15,636 nucleotides of DNA, taken from the NCBI GenBank assembly GCA_964534095.1, contig CAZHPF010000010.1, positions 1-15,636 of the forward strand, read 5' to 3'. A program made the translations under genes and the position numbers. The notes beneath the pieces were generated by a model, which did not search any database, was not told where the DNA came from, and saw nothing but the letters and a program-made list of their open reading frames with translations. The DNA comes from CALMSM01 sp964534095. Its GTDB lineage: Bacteria > Patescibacteriota > Saccharimonadia > Saccharimonadales > CALMSM01. This document shows positions 6,528 to 14,223 of the stretch, one piece after another. Within the stretch, counting starts at the first letter, position 1. Each line of letters starts with the position of its first letter.

Positions 6528-7534
6528 ATAATCTCGGCTAGTATTCGTATCGTAATATAGAGGATAACTACAGCAATACTTATCCACGAAAACCGTTGTT
6601 TAAGGCGTCTTCCCTGCTTTGCGACAACATTGGCTGCATACGAACCAATGCGTTCGTCTGAGTAGCGATGAGTATTTTCCTCAAACTCATGATGTAGCCA
6701 ACTGCCAAGGCCGATAAGGCTGCGAATTGTTTGTTCGTGGAGCTTGAACCTTGATCGCGTATAGGCATAGACGTAGTTATCCACGATCTCAATATCGTAG
6801 TTACTCATATGGTTTTTCAATAACTCCATGAGTTCAGGGGTAAGCCAATAGAGCGTATCTCTGCCATAATTCTCTGGGCAGTGGACGCTAAAGTATTTAT
6901 TGAAATCCCCCTCAAGCTCTATTCGTTGCTTTGTACCAAACCATGCGAGGTTGCTGAATCGCCCCATAAAGTTGTTACTGGTGGCGTCAAGAATAACATG
7001 TGGCAGCTTGCGGCTAAGCTGAACACGTATAAAACCGTAGCGGTAGGTCTGTCTGCTTTTGCCCGATCCGATGGTATAGCGGTAATTGCCAAATATCAGG
7101 TGTGGTGTGTTCGGTAACTCTAGGGCAGGATAAAATCGCTTACTGTTGCCTGGTTGGAAAATAAGACCCGGTTGGTTGTTCGGCTCGCCGTCAAGGTAGG
7201 TAATGTTATTAGTTTCGGCGAACTTTTTTATTTGCAGTATGCGCGTAATGTGACGAGCCATCACTTTCCAGAGCCCGTAAACTATGGCTCCGGTCAGAGG
7301 CCACGTGATAAACATAGCGGTATCACCGAAGACGCTAGAGGGCAATACCGCACTGCTAAGGAGAGATACTGCGCCAAGCAACAGAAGCAATATAAAGCCT
7401 AGCGGAACAAGCATGAGAAGCCAAAATATAACTTTCCATCCTGAGTTTATATAAGTAGCTTTTATGTAGTGGCGGATTTCTTGGTTAGTGAACCGTTTCG
7501 TAAGGGGTGCATAGTTAAATGTCGTTGAGTCCAT
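6524..7534 (-). CDS. Conserved-type membrane protein, DUF3137-like
   Basis: The function is unknown. The 336-residue protein has two membrane segments near the N-terminus (about 33-60 and 72-92), a soluble domain of about 220 residues, and a C-terminal membrane helix (about 316-335, SWISIAVVILYITIRILAEI). The soluble part contains YFSVHCPENYGRDTLYWLTPELMELL, which resembles the F-x-V-x-x-x-D...A/L-x-x-LTPxxME block of DUF3137 proteins. The preceding YRYGFIRVQL strand fits the same family. Assignment to that family is inference. The stop codon overlaps the next start by four bases (ATGA), so the two genes probably form an operon. A TATACT -10 lies seven bases from the ATG with no Shine-Dalgarno. 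Confidence 0.75.
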   Translation of the reverse strand: MDSTTFNYAPLTKRFTNQEIRHYIKATYINSGWKVIFWLLMLVPLGFILLLLLGAVSLLSSAVLPSSVFGDTAMFITWPLTGAIVYGLWKVMARHITRILQIKKFAETNNITYLDGEPNNQPGLIFQPGNSKRFYPALELPNTPHLIFGNYRYTIGSGKSRQTYRYGFIRVQLSRKLPHVILDATSNNFMGRFSNLAWFGTKQRIELEGDFNKYFSVHCPENYGRDTLYWLTPELMELLKNHMSNYDIEIVDNYVYAYTRSRFKLHEQTIRSLIGLGSWLHHEFEENTHRYSDERIGSYAANVVAKQGRRLKQRFSWISIAVVILYITIRILAEII

Positions 7535-7541
7535 ACCCGCT

Positions 7542-7547
7542 AGTATA
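7542..7547 (-). promoter_or_regulatory. -10 box of the 7534 membrane protein operon
   Basis: TATACT on minus ends seven bases before the ATG at 7534. No ribosome binding site lies between them, consistent with a leaderless mRNA. Confidence 0.45.
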
Positions 7548-7622
7548 CGTCCCCAGGAGCACTGCGAGAAGTGAATAATCTAGCCCCAATCTCGTAATCA
7601 TTACAATTTAGTGACAATATAG

Positions 7623-7651
7623 TTGACTAATATTCGTAAAAGTGATACAAT
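7623..7651 (+). promoter_or_regulatory. Strong promoter of the 817-residue protein gene
   Basis: TTGACT (7623-7628), 17 bases, then TACAAT (7646-7651) preceded by TGA, an extended -10. The transcript would start near 7658, giving a leader of about 26 bases. Confidence 0.75.
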
Positions 7652-7667
7652 TCGCTAGATAAATTTT

Positions 7668-7675
7668 GTAAGGAG
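7668..7675 (+). promoter_or_regulatory. Shine-Dalgarno setting the GTG start at 7684
   Basis: GTAAGGAG ends eight bases before the GTG at 7684. It is the best ribosome binding site in the window and supports the GTG start. Confidence 0.75.
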
Positions 7676-7683
7676 TCTAAAAA

Positions 7684-10137
7684 GTGCCTGATTTAGAGCA
7701 GCCAATCATCCGTCGTCCTCAGGAAATAGTAGAAAATGTGTATCCGTTACGTAACCCCGTCACTGGCGATGTTACACCAATCCCTGATATAGCATCAGCT
7801 ATTGGCATGGAAGACTATTTGCAGGATAGGCTTCGCCCTGATCAGGAAGGCTTTCAAGGAGGCAAACTTAGGGTTGCTAATGGCGTATGGAGAATCCCTT
7901 ACCCTGGCCGTGATGGGTGGCGGTATTACCTGACCGGAGATCCCAAGAACCCTGATAGCAAAGGAGCGCACTGGAGACGACTCGCTGCTATAAACTTAGC
8001 CGTTAATGCTGGCTTGAATATTTTAAACGGCAACGCTGGCCATTTAGTAGCTGATGCAGTGGAGGAAGTCCAGGCAGTTAAAGATGTTTATGAAGATTGG
8101 CGTGGGATTGGCGTTGAAATTGACGAATGTGCAACCCAGACAACCGAACCTACTACGACAACGCGGTTGGTTCCCGAAAGTTTTGAGTTCAACAGTAGCG
8201 GCGCTATCCAGCCGGTGGGTGAAGCAGTAGCAGACCCAGCGTTTGTTGACGAAGTGCTTGATCATATTGAAACAAACACTACTCCAACAAGCCATCTCGT
8301 GAGCGGTGAAATTCAGGCCGTTTCTTCTGATGATTGGCGCACTGATCCGGATATGAGCGGTATTGGGCATCCTAATGACGGTGAAGGCCAAAATGGTGAT
8401 TTGGCTGAAGGTAGGTTAGATCCAACTGAAACCTTATTTGAGGAAGAAGCCGAAAATCGTGGCATAGACCTGGATGATACAGAGTTTAAGTTTGGTGAGG
8501 TAGTGCTTGAAGGTAGCGAGGTGGATCGACTTGTGAATGCGATTCGAGCCAATGGTTTCGACGAGGCACTCTACCCTGACAATAGCGAGGCAATTAGTGC
8601 AGCCTTAGAGATTTACAATGCGCGTCCGCAGGATTTGGATGAGTCGCTGAGAGCTACTATGCGTGAACTCTTACCGCGAGGTTTTAGAGCTGAGCTCACC
8701 TATGAAAAGTCAGTAGAAGTTCCTGGCGAAGACAGGATTATATGTAAACCTGCGCTAGTGCCGGACGGCAGTCCAGAGGACGGTAATCGTGATTATGATC
8801 CATGGCTTATACCACTTCCATTGTTGCCTTACCCTGCTTTCCGTAAGAAATTCCTAGAGCGAACGCGATGGAAGACAATAAATATTCCTACCGAAGAGCC
8901 GGATCCTGAGTATCTCAAGCTATATCCTCAGGCTCGTACTGAACAAGATACGCTTGTCCAAGAAGCATGGGCCTATGCACGCAAGTATCAGCACTTGATG
9001 CGAGACGGTCGTATACAAGGGAGCTATCGACTAGACTATGTTGACGCGGATGGTAACCCGCAGCGATTAAGGGCTATGTTCGTTGATCATGAACCAACCC
9101 CTGCTTTCTTGGAGCGTGCGAAAGGGCTGCTTCAGACAATCAGTCAGATGCAGGGCGGGCGTGTTGGCGATGAGCTCGATATGATTGCTATCTACCCAAC
9201 CGAGAATGCTGGAACTGCCCATGGTGACCCTAAAAAAGTTGGAATTGGTATAGATGTTCAAAAGGATGGCGTGCTCGGAACGGCTTATCCCTCTCTCCGC
9301 CTGGTAGAAATGCATATGCCGCCCAATACTGAAGCGGACGATCTATACGACTTCAATGGACCTGACTCAACGTTTGCTCACGAAATTGCTGGCCACTTCA
9401 CTGATGTAAATGACAAAGATAACTACCTAAGAGAAACTGGTCGGCGGTTGCCGAACGGTGCCCCAATTTATGGGACAAACGCACGGATAGAAAACTCCAT
9501 GCAGGCTCAATACAACAGAGCCAAGCGTGAAGAGAGCCGTGGACAACGCACTCGATGGACGGTATTCCGGCAGGTGAGAAATGCTCAAGGGGAACTAGTA
9601 GACCTAAGTGATGTCATTACTAATCCTGAGCGAGCGCCATCACGCTTTGGTGTGGTTCGTGCTGTGCGTGCTGCGATTGATGCCTTTCGTAGTGAAAACG
9701 TTATGGACAGTAGAGACCCTCGCTTAGCAGAGAGCATGCTCGTCGTAAAAGAAACAGGACACCCTAGCCGGTATGGTGCTAAGAGTGCAGCTGAGCATCA
9801 GGCCGAAGCTGCTGCTGGCGAACTAGTAGGTGAAATTCCGTTTAATGAAGCACACGACGGTAAACGCATTACTACACGCCCAGGCTTTGCGCAGGGTTAT
9901 CATGTGTCAACTCGTGATCATGAAGCTCTCGCTGCCCGTTGGGGTTCTGATCCTACACGTCTAGGTGTCGTCTTTACTGATGATAATGGAGATGAAGTAG
10001 TACGTACTGACTGGCAGCACTGGTACGGTAAGCCTGAGGACGATGACGAGCTAGCAGCTCTGATGAACGAAGCTCGCCAAACGCCACTACCTGATGAAGT
10101 AGACTTGCTGCACGTTGTGACTGGCAAGCGAATATAA
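7684..10137 (+). CDS. Large soluble protein with HEIAGH motif, putative metal-binding hydrolase
   Basis: I do not recognise the family. The 817-residue product starts at GTG with a strong ribosome binding site and promoter. It has no signal peptide or membrane segment. The N-terminal 130 residues contain WRIPYPGRDGWRYYLTGDP; a low-complexity acidic linker (about 140-290) follows. The C-terminal half has TFAHEIAGHFTD (His566, Glu567, His571) and, about 135 residues later, PSRYGAKSAAEHQAEAAAG (Glu704, Glu708). That pair resembles the zinc-binding helix and third-ligand helix of gluzincin peptidases, where HExxH is followed by a block such as SxYAxxSxxEDFAE. Here the first motif is HExxxH, one residue too long. 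The protein could be a metallopeptidase variant, an inactive relative, or unrelated. AT-rich inverted repeat 10131-10153 overlaps its end. Confidence 0.85.
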   Translation: MPDLEQPIIRRPQEIVENVYPLRNPVTGDVTPIPDIASAIGMEDYLQDRLRPDQEGFQGGKLRVANGVWRIPYPGRDGWRYYLTGDPKNPDSKGAHWRRLAAINLAVNAGLNILNGNAGHLVADAVEEVQAVKDVYEDWRGIGVEIDECATQTTEPTTTTRLVPESFEFNSSGAIQPVGEAVADPAFVDEVLDHIETNTTPTSHLVSGEIQAVSSDDWRTDPDMSGIGHPNDGEGQNGDLAEGRLDPTETLFEEEAENRGIDLDDTEFKFGEVVLEGSEVDRLVNAIRANGFDEALYPDNSEAISAALEIYNARPQDLDESLRATMRELLPRGFRAELTYEKSVEVPGEDRIICKPALVPDGSPEDGNRDYDPWLIPLPLLPYPAFRKKFLERTRWKTINIPTEEPDPEYLKLYPQARTEQDTLVQEAWAYARKYQHLMRDGRIQGSYRLDYVDADGNPQRLRAMFVDHEPTPAFLERAKGLLQTISQMQGGRVGDELDMIAIYPTENAGTAHGDPKKVGIGIDVQKDGVLGTAYPSLRLVEMHMPPNTEADDLYDFNGPDSTFAHEIAGHFTDVNDKDNYLRETGRRLPNGAPIYGTNARIENSMQAQYNRAKREESRGQRTRWTVFRQVRNAQGELVDLSDVITNPERAPSRFGVVRAVRAAIDAFRSENVMDSRDPRLAESMLVVKETGHPSRYGAKSAAEHQAEAAAGELVGEIPFNEAHDGKRITTRPGFAQGYHVSTRDHEALAARWGSDPTRLGVVFTDDNGDEVVRTDWQHWYGKPEDDDELAALMNEARQTPLPDEVDLLHVVTGKRI

Positions 10138-10153
10138 TCCTGTAGATTATATT
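10131..10153 (+). terminator. AT-rich hairpin at the end of the 817-residue gene
   Basis: AATATAATC (10131-10139), loop CTGTA, GATTATATT (10145-10153) form a perfect nine-pair stem overlapping the stop codon, followed by TTGAG. The stem is almost all A-T, so it is a weak terminator at best, placed between convergent genes. Confidence 0.3.
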
Positions 10154-10166
10154 TTGAGTAAGTGTC

Positions 10167-10556
10167 TCAAGGGGTCTTTTGATTACGGTAAGCTTTCTTG
10201 ATCTTTTGGTAGTCTTCTAGGCTGTCGTTGCTGTCATTAAACACATCGGTTGGGTATTTTTTCCGGATGCGTTCGAGCTTGTCGATAAATGCTGATGCAA
10301 TATCAATGTTGTTGGTTACGGCAAAGTTCAAACAATTAAAAATTATGTCGGCTAGTTCATCGGTGACTTCTTGCTTATCCGGTTCGCCGTCGCGTTCCCA
10401 AACGTAGTGCTCCATCAGCTCGGCAGCCTCGATAGCGATATTCATGGCCAGGTTTTTAGGCGCGTGGTGCTTTTCCCAGTTGCGCTCTTTGCTGAACTGC
10501 TCAACCAAGTCTTTGAGTTCTTGCAATGTTGTTTCGGCGTCGGTTCGTTTACTCAT
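10167..10556 (-). CDS. dCTPase-like MazG-fold nucleotide pyrophosphohydrolase
   Basis: Proteins of this all-alpha NTP-pyrophosphatase group (RS21-C6/DCTPP1-like) hydrolyse non-canonical or surplus (d)NTPs to the monophosphate. The 129-residue product from the ATG at 10556 shows the characteristic run FSKERNWEKHHAPKNLAMNI, then the metal-binding acidic pairs in IEAAELMEHYVW (Glu43, Glu46) and DELADIIFNCLNF (Glu67, Asp70), and the KLERIRKKYP helix end. Length and order match DCTPP1-like enzymes. An ATG at 10562 is two codons upstream, but it touches the -10 box TGGTACTAT directly, so 10556 is preferred. The substrate is inferred from family only. Confidence 0.9.
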   Translation of the reverse strand: MSKRTDAETTLQELKDLVEQFSKERNWEKHHAPKNLAMNIAIEAAELMEHYVWERDGEPDKQEVTDELADIIFNCLNFAVTNNIDIASAFIDKLERIRKKYPTDVFNDSNDSLEDYQKIKKAYRNQKTP

Positions 10557-10562
10557 GACCAT

Positions 10563-10571
10563 ATAGTACCA
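10563..10571 (-). promoter_or_regulatory. Extended -10 of the dCTPase-like gene
   Basis: TGGTACTAT on minus (hexamer 10568-10563) ends six bases before the ATG at 10556, with no Shine-Dalgarno. A leaderless start is inferred. Confidence 0.45.
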
Positions 10572-10585
10572 TGACCTGCTAGTGC

Positions 10586-10613
10586 TTGCAGATGTCGCGG
10601 ACGGGAGTATATT
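10586..10613 (+). promoter_or_regulatory. Promoter of the small gene at 10624
   Basis: TTGCAG (10586-10591), 16 bases, TATATT (10608-10613), then ten bases to the ATG at 10624. It is divergent from the dCTPase-like gene. Confidence 0.4.
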
Positions 10614-10623
10614 ACAAAGTATT

Positions 10624-10950
10624 ATGACGTATCTTGCGCCAGGCTCTCCTCACGAAGCACGGATTAAAATGGTGGATGAACTAGCTGCCGATACATATTG
10701 GCAGAGCTTGCCTCACTCTGCAGAAGAGATTGCCGGCGTAGTGGCGGGGTTAGCCCTGGAAGAATTATGCAGTCCATCACCGTCGTACCATGCTACTGGC
10801 CAGGACGTAGGGGACGTTGCTGGCCTTGTGGCTGAGAGCTTAGGTTTTTGTGCTGCGGAAGTGAGAGGCCATGCTGGCGCGGCATTTCACTCAGGTTGGA
10901 TAACTAAACATTATGGTTCTCGTTACCCGGTGCTCGCTGATGCTAGTTGA
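10624..10950 (+). CDS. Small protein of unknown function
   Basis: I do not recognise this 108-residue protein. It is soluble, acidic and Ala/Gly-rich, with no signal or membrane segment. Helical patterns are likely in EARIKMVDELAADTYW and SAEEIAGVVAGLALEEL, and two small-residue-rich stretches follow (DVGDVAGLVAESLGF, VRGHAGAAFHSGW). The start at 10624 is chosen because a promoter precedes it; a longer frame from the GTG at 10582 would overlap that promoter. The next gene's -35 box (TTGACA) overlaps its stop codon, so the two genes are probably transcribed separately. Confidence 0.6.
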   Translation: MTYLAPGSPHEARIKMVDELAADTYWQSLPHSAEEIAGVVAGLALEELCSPSPSYHATGQDVGDVAGLVAESLGFCAAEVRGHAGAAFHSGWITKHYGSRYPVLADAS

Positions 10951-10975
10951 CAGAGCATATAAATAAGCGTATAAT
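10947..10975 (+). promoter_or_regulatory. Consensus sigma-70 promoter of the DUF218 gene
   Basis: TTGACA (10947-10952), 17 bases, TATAAT (10970-10975): both hexamers match consensus exactly with ideal spacing. The -35 box contains the TGA stop of the preceding gene. The ATG at 10985 is nine bases after the -10, so the leader would be only a few bases. Confidence 0.85.
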
Positions 10976-10984
10976 ATAAAAGAT

Positions 10985-11479
10985 ATGGCAGTAGAGGCTC
11001 AGATGGCATTAGTTCATGGGGGTGGTATCCAAGCGGTTGGAAACGGCTATGAACTACGACTTGGCAGCGTGCGGCGCGCCGAAGCAGGCGTAGCTTTGTA
11101 TCACGCTGGAGTCGTTGAGGGTTTGTTGTTTAGCGGCGGCAACGCCCACGGCCATGGTTTTGCCCAGTCTGAGGCTGGATTGATGGCAGATTTGGCCGTC
11201 CAAGCAGGCGTACCAGCCTCTCATATTGAGTGTGAAGATTCATCATCGTCAACCATCGGCAACTGGGCTAATTCTTTGCCAATGTTTGTAGGGACGGATG
11301 TAGAGGCAGAGGGTCTGCGGGCATACCCGCGCGAAGTTGTTTCTACACTGATGGCCAAAGGTTGTTTACGGGCTGCTAGACAGAGTGAAGTGGACACGGA
11401 TCAGCTCGACGCATTTTACTTGGACTGGAAAAGCCGTACGGGTTTGGCACACGCCAAGGTACATCTCACCCGTCGCTGA
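10985..11479 (+). CDS. DUF218 (YdcF/SanA-like) family protein, short form
   Basis: DUF218 proteins include envelope-related factors such as SanA and YdcF, whose biochemical role is poorly known. The 164-residue product shows ALVHGGGI near residue 8, LRLGSVRRAEAGVALYHAG at about 24-42, LLFSGGN at 47-53 (the family SGG signature), then SEAGLMADLAVQAGVPASHI and ECEDSSSSTIGNWANS, equal to the usual E...S.nT.eNa block. The family normally has a later VTsxxHxxRA segment; the C-terminal 60 residues here do not show it clearly, so this may be a divergent or shortened member. There is no signal peptide or membrane anchor. It converges with the small coiled-coil gene, seven bases apart. Confidence 0.8.
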   Translation: MAVEAQMALVHGGGIQAVGNGYELRLGSVRRAEAGVALYHAGVVEGLLFSGGNAHGHGFAQSEAGLMADLAVQAGVPASHIECEDSSSSTIGNWANSLPMFVGTDVEAEGLRAYPREVVSTLMAKGCLRAARQSEVDTDQLDAFYLDWKSRTGLAHAKVHLTRR

Positions 11480-11486
11480 TACAGGG

Positions 11487-11759
11487 TCATGTAGTTGTTG
11501 CTTCGAGTTTGGTAATACGTTGTTCGTGGTCTTTTAGCTGTTCGTCGATTGTGTTGTCGAAATTATGCAGTGCTTCGCCTACGGGCTCTACAAGGTCATC
11601 AATTTTCTTGTCAACCTCATCAAACCTCGTGTAAACTTTAGTAAATCTATCATCTATCCTGGCAAACCCCTGCTCCATATCATTGCGTAGCCCGCCGACT
11701 TGCTGGCTTAGTATTGTGGCCATGTATACCTTTAGGTCGGCTATAGCGTCTTCGCCCAT
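11487..11759 (-). CDS. Small coiled-coil protein
   Basis: The function is unknown. The 90-residue acidic protein is almost all helix with heptad spacing (LRNDMEQGFARIDDRFTKVY and LKDHEQRITKLEATTT), so it probably oligomerises as a coiled coil. It has no membrane segment. A TATGAT hexamer (11771-11766) ends six bases before the ATG and overlaps the region just behind the xthA stop, so it may have its own leaderless transcript despite lying 17 bases downstream of xthA. Short coiled-coil proteins of this shape resemble phage or plasmid scaffold-type proteins, but nothing here allows assignment. Confidence 0.75.
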   Translation of the reverse strand: MGEDAIADLKVYMATILSQQVGGLRNDMEQGFARIDDRFTKVYTRFDEVDKKIDDLVEPVGEALHNFDNTIDEQLKDHEQRITKLEATTT

Positions 11760-11776
11760 GATGCCATCATAGTGCG

Positions 11777-12574
11777 CTAGATAACTAAGTCAATACTTAT
11801 TGGGCAGTGGTCGGAACCTATCTGGCTTGCATGGATACTGGCAGCTTCTACTTTATCTTTCATGGTCTCAGAGATCAAAAAGTAATCAATACGCCAGCCG
11901 ACGTTACGCTCGCGTGAGTTGGCAAAGTGGCTCCACCAGGTGTAGTGCCCATTGCCTTCCGTAAATATCCGGAATGTGTCGACAAAACCGGCGGCTAGCC
12001 AATTGTCAAAGCCGGTTCGCTCTTCTGCTGTGAAGCCTTTTTTACCTACGTTCGGTTTTGGGTTTGCCAGATCCAGTTCGGTATGGGCAACGTTCATGTC
12101 GCCACAGTAGACTACCGGCTTTTTCTGCTGCAATTGGCTGCAATAATCAATCATGGCGCTGTCCCATTGTTGACGCAGCGGTATGCGCGTTAAGTCGTTT
12201 TTGGCGTTGGGGGTATATGCGGTGACAACGTAGAACGTATCGAACTCGGCCGCAATTACCCTGCCCTCATCGTTGCTATGGCCGTATTTATCGGCAATCA
12301 GACCGTGTTTGCTGGCAATCTCTGCCGGAATGTCGTTGATAATGGCGATTGGCTTAATCTTGGTAAAGATAGCGGTTCCGCTGTAACCTTTTTTTGTTCG
12401 TGAGGAGTTCCAGTATTCTTCGTAGCCGGACAAATCAACTTCGGCCTGACCTTGCTCGGCTTTGGTTTCCTGCAAGCATAAAATATCAGGCTGGTGTTTG
12501 GCGATGAATGTTTGCAACTCACCCTTGCGTACGACTGCCCTGATACCATTAACATTCCAACTATATATTTTCAT
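11777..12574 (-). CDS. xthA: Exodeoxyribonuclease III / AP endonuclease
   Basis: This Mg-dependent enzyme cleaves DNA at abasic sites and removes 3' blocks in base excision repair. The 265-residue product shows all family motifs: WNVNGIRA (Asn7), CLQETK (Glu36), GYSGTAIF, AYTPNA (Tyr120), CGDMNVAH (Asp159, Asn161), GWRIDYF (Asp230) and the catalytic GSDHCPI (Asp255, His256). The start at 12574 gives the canonical MKIYSWNVNG; the open frame extends 37 codons further upstream, but that part has no homologous look and crosses the promoter TGGTATACT six bases from the ATG. It is divergent from the CMP-kinase-like gene. The identification is secure. Confidence 0.96.
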   Translation of the reverse strand: MKIYSWNVNGIRAVVRKGELQTFIAKHQPDILCLQETKAEQGQAEVDLSGYEEYWNSSRTKKGYSGTAIFTKIKPIAIINDIPAEIASKHGLIADKYGHSNDEGRVIAAEFDTFYVVTAYTPNAKNDLTRIPLRQQWDSAMIDYCSQLQQKKPVVYCGDMNVAHTELDLANPKPNVGKKGFTAEERTGFDNWLAAGFVDTFRIFTEGNGHYTWWSHFANSRERNVGWRIDYFLISETMKDKVEAASIHASQIGSDHCPISIDLVI

Positions 12575-12580
12575 CTTTTC

Positions 12581-12589
12581 AGTATACCA
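12581..12589 (-). promoter_or_regulatory. Extended -10 of xthA
   Basis: TGGTATACT on minus (hexamer 12586-12581) ends six bases before the ATG at 12574, with no ribosome binding site between. Transcription should start at or next to the A of the start codon. Confidence 0.55.
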
Positions 12590-12657
12590 GCGTTGATTTA
12601 ATCGGTATGCTATGCTATAGTATAAATATAAGAAATGATTTGTTTTTGACAAAAGTT

Positions 12658-12666
12658 TGATATAAT
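12658..12666 (+). promoter_or_regulatory. Extended -10 of the CMP-kinase-like gene
   Basis: TGATATAAT is a perfect extended -10, eight bases before the ATG at 12675. TTGACA at 12646-12651 is only nine bases upstream of the hexamer, too close to be its -35. A leaderless transcript is inferred. Confidence 0.55.
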
Positions 12667-12674
12667 TTCGTGCA

Positions 12675-13478
12675 ATGCGAGTCATTACTCTAGACGGACC
12701 GTCTAAGACGGGGAAAACCTGTGTTGGGGCTAATCTGGTGAGTCAACTTTCTCCGGAGGTAGACGGCGAAGTACGATTAGGTGTCGCTGGAGATTTCTTT
12801 CGACGTCTAGCTGTGGCTGTTGTCGAAGAAGTTGGTCCTGTGCCTTGCCAAGAAGATATGGTTAATCAACTTGCTCAAGTAATTAAAACTGAGGCGGCAT
12901 TTGATGAGATTCGTGAATGGGGTAATCTGCATCGAAAAGAAGTAGAAAGCATAGTCTCAACTATTGGTAAACGACCTGAAGCACAAGTCGCAGGGCAAAG
13001 TTGGTATGACACTTTTGCTGCTTGTGCACAAGACGATGACGTTGGCCTGCTTATTATGGACGGTCGTAATCCTAGGCGCGTGTTAGAACGAGTATTAAGT
13101 ACCGACGGCACTGAGCTTGTACTTGATTTGCTACTTGATTGCGACGTTGAAACATCTGTACGTCGTTTGAAGCTTGACGAAGCCGAAACCGCTCGTAGAA
13201 TTGCGAAACTCAATGAACGGCGCGCAGAAGACGCTGGACCGCCCAGGTATGTTTTTCGGTATCCTTCTCCTATGGACACTGTAGAGTTTGAGCCTATTTT
13301 TGCAGAGCAGTATCCTGTGGGGCTAGCGGTAGACGATGGAGTGAGAGGAGCAATTTATGATGCTCAGCATAGTCTTAACCCGCCGGCTACAGTTTATCTG
13401 GACACTGCTCCTTTAAGCTTGCCACAAGTATATAGTGTAACGACAAAATTGGCTCGTGCTGCCCTAAATCTGGTATAA
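12675..13478 (+). CDS. P-loop kinase, cytidylate-kinase-like
   Basis: The 267-residue protein begins MRVITLDGPSKTGKT with a Walker A motif (GPSKTGKT, residues 8-15) at the place used by nucleoside monophosphate kinases. Further features match bacterial CMP kinase in order: LIMDGRNPR (127-134) for the DGRDIGT element, a strand-then-RR pattern (LDLLLDCDVETSVRRL) like the lid entry, and an N-E-R-R-AED run (180-186) like NxRDxxD. The match is loose and the protein is longer than a standard CMP kinase (about 225), with an extra C-terminal 40 residues. A role in pyrimidine nucleotide phosphorylation is inferred and agrees with pyrH directly downstream (stop TAA shares its last base with an ATG). 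It could instead phosphorylate another nucleotide or a nucleoside. Confidence 0.7.
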   Translation: MRVITLDGPSKTGKTCVGANLVSQLSPEVDGEVRLGVAGDFFRRLAVAVVEEVGPVPCQEDMVNQLAQVIKTEAAFDEIREWGNLHRKEVESIVSTIGKRPEAQVAGQSWYDTFAACAQDDDVGLLIMDGRNPRRVLERVLSTDGTELVLDLLLDCDVETSVRRLKLDEAETARRIAKLNERRAEDAGPPRYVFRYPSPMDTVEFEPIFAEQYPVGLAVDDGVRGAIYDAQHSLNPPATVYLDTAPLSLPQVYSVTTKLARAALNLV

Positions 13479-13479
13479 T
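13471..13479 (+). promoter_or_regulatory. Extended -10 of pyrH overlapping the upstream stop codon
   Basis: TGGTATAAT includes the last two codons of the CMP-kinase-like gene. It ends seven bases before the ATG at 13487, the spacing seen at other genes here. It supports 13487 over the ATG at 13478 as the pyrH start. Confidence 0.5.
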
Positions 13480-13486
13480 GCCCCCG

Positions 13487-14191
13487 ATGTATAAAAGGAT
13501 TCTCCTGAAACTATCTGGCGAACAGCTGGCTGGTAAGTTTGATTCGGGCATTGATGCCGAACTATGCAGCTGGTTGGCCGAACAAATCAAGAAAGCGTCA
13601 GACGCGGGTTCCCAGGTAGTCATTATGGTGGGCGGTGGTAATTACGCCCGTGGTGCGCAACTGGCCGGACATGGTATCAAACGTGTGACTGCTGATCAAG
13701 TGGGTATGTTGGCAACGATGATGAATGCTATCGCCGTTACTGATATATTTGAAGCTACAGGAGTAGCTACCCGTTGCTTAAGCAATATCTTTGCCCAACA
13801 AGTTGCCGAGTCATTCTCGTTCCGTTTGGCAGAAAAGCATCTCCAGGGCGGCCGCGTAGTGATTGTAGCGGGCGGTATTGGACGACCATATTTGACCACG
13901 GATACCGCAGCTGTTTCTTTGGCGTTAGAACTAGATTGTCAGGTGGTTATGAAGGCTACCAAAGTAGATGGCGTGTACGACAAAGACCCTGCCTTGCATG
14001 AGGGTGCTAACAAGCTCGAAAAGCTTTCTTACCAACAAGCAGTTGAAGACACGCATATCAAGGTTATGGACAAAGCGGCTATGGCGCTAGCGATGGATCA
14101 CGAGATGCCGATCATAGTGTTTGATGCGATGCAGGACGGCAGCATTGCCCAAGCCGCCGCCGGTACCCCTATCGGTACGGTCATAAGTTAA
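13487..14191 (+). CDS. pyrH: UMP kinase
   Basis: UMP kinase phosphorylates UMP to UDP in pyrimidine synthesis and belongs to the amino acid kinase family, acting as a hexamer. The 234-residue product starts MYKRILLKLSGEQL, the canonical N-terminus. It has GGGNYARG (49-56), the signature TADQVGMLATMMN (68-80), GGIGRPYLTTDTAA (129-142) and KATKVDGVYDKDP (156-168), all in family order. Length is normal. An upstream in-frame ATG at 13478 would add MPP and lies inside the -10 box, so 13487 is chosen. There is no Shine-Dalgarno. It probably is transcribed both from the upstream gene and from its own promoter. Confidence 0.97.
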   Translation: MYKRILLKLSGEQLAGKFDSGIDAELCSWLAEQIKKASDAGSQVVIMVGGGNYARGAQLAGHGIKRVTADQVGMLATMMNAIAVTDIFEATGVATRCLSNIFAQQVAESFSFRLAEKHLQGGRVVIVAGGIGRPYLTTDTAAVSLALELDCQVVMKATKVDGVYDKDPALHEGANKLEKLSYQQAVEDTHIKVMDKAAMALAMDHEMPIIVFDAMQDGSIAQAAAGTPIGTVIS

Positions 14192-14223
14192 GGTTCTATC
14201 TCGCCAACAACTACTCTCAGTCT

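Noticed and set aside
9379..9396. Standard HExxH zinc peptidase motif in the 817-residue protein
   Set aside because: The residues are H-E-I-A-G-H, so the second histidine is one place too far. Called only as a variant motif, not as a confirmed peptidase.
12575..12685. N-terminal 37-codon extension of exonuclease III
   Set aside because: It crosses the promoter region and the start of the divergent gene, and the canonical family start MKIYSWNVNG lies at 12574.
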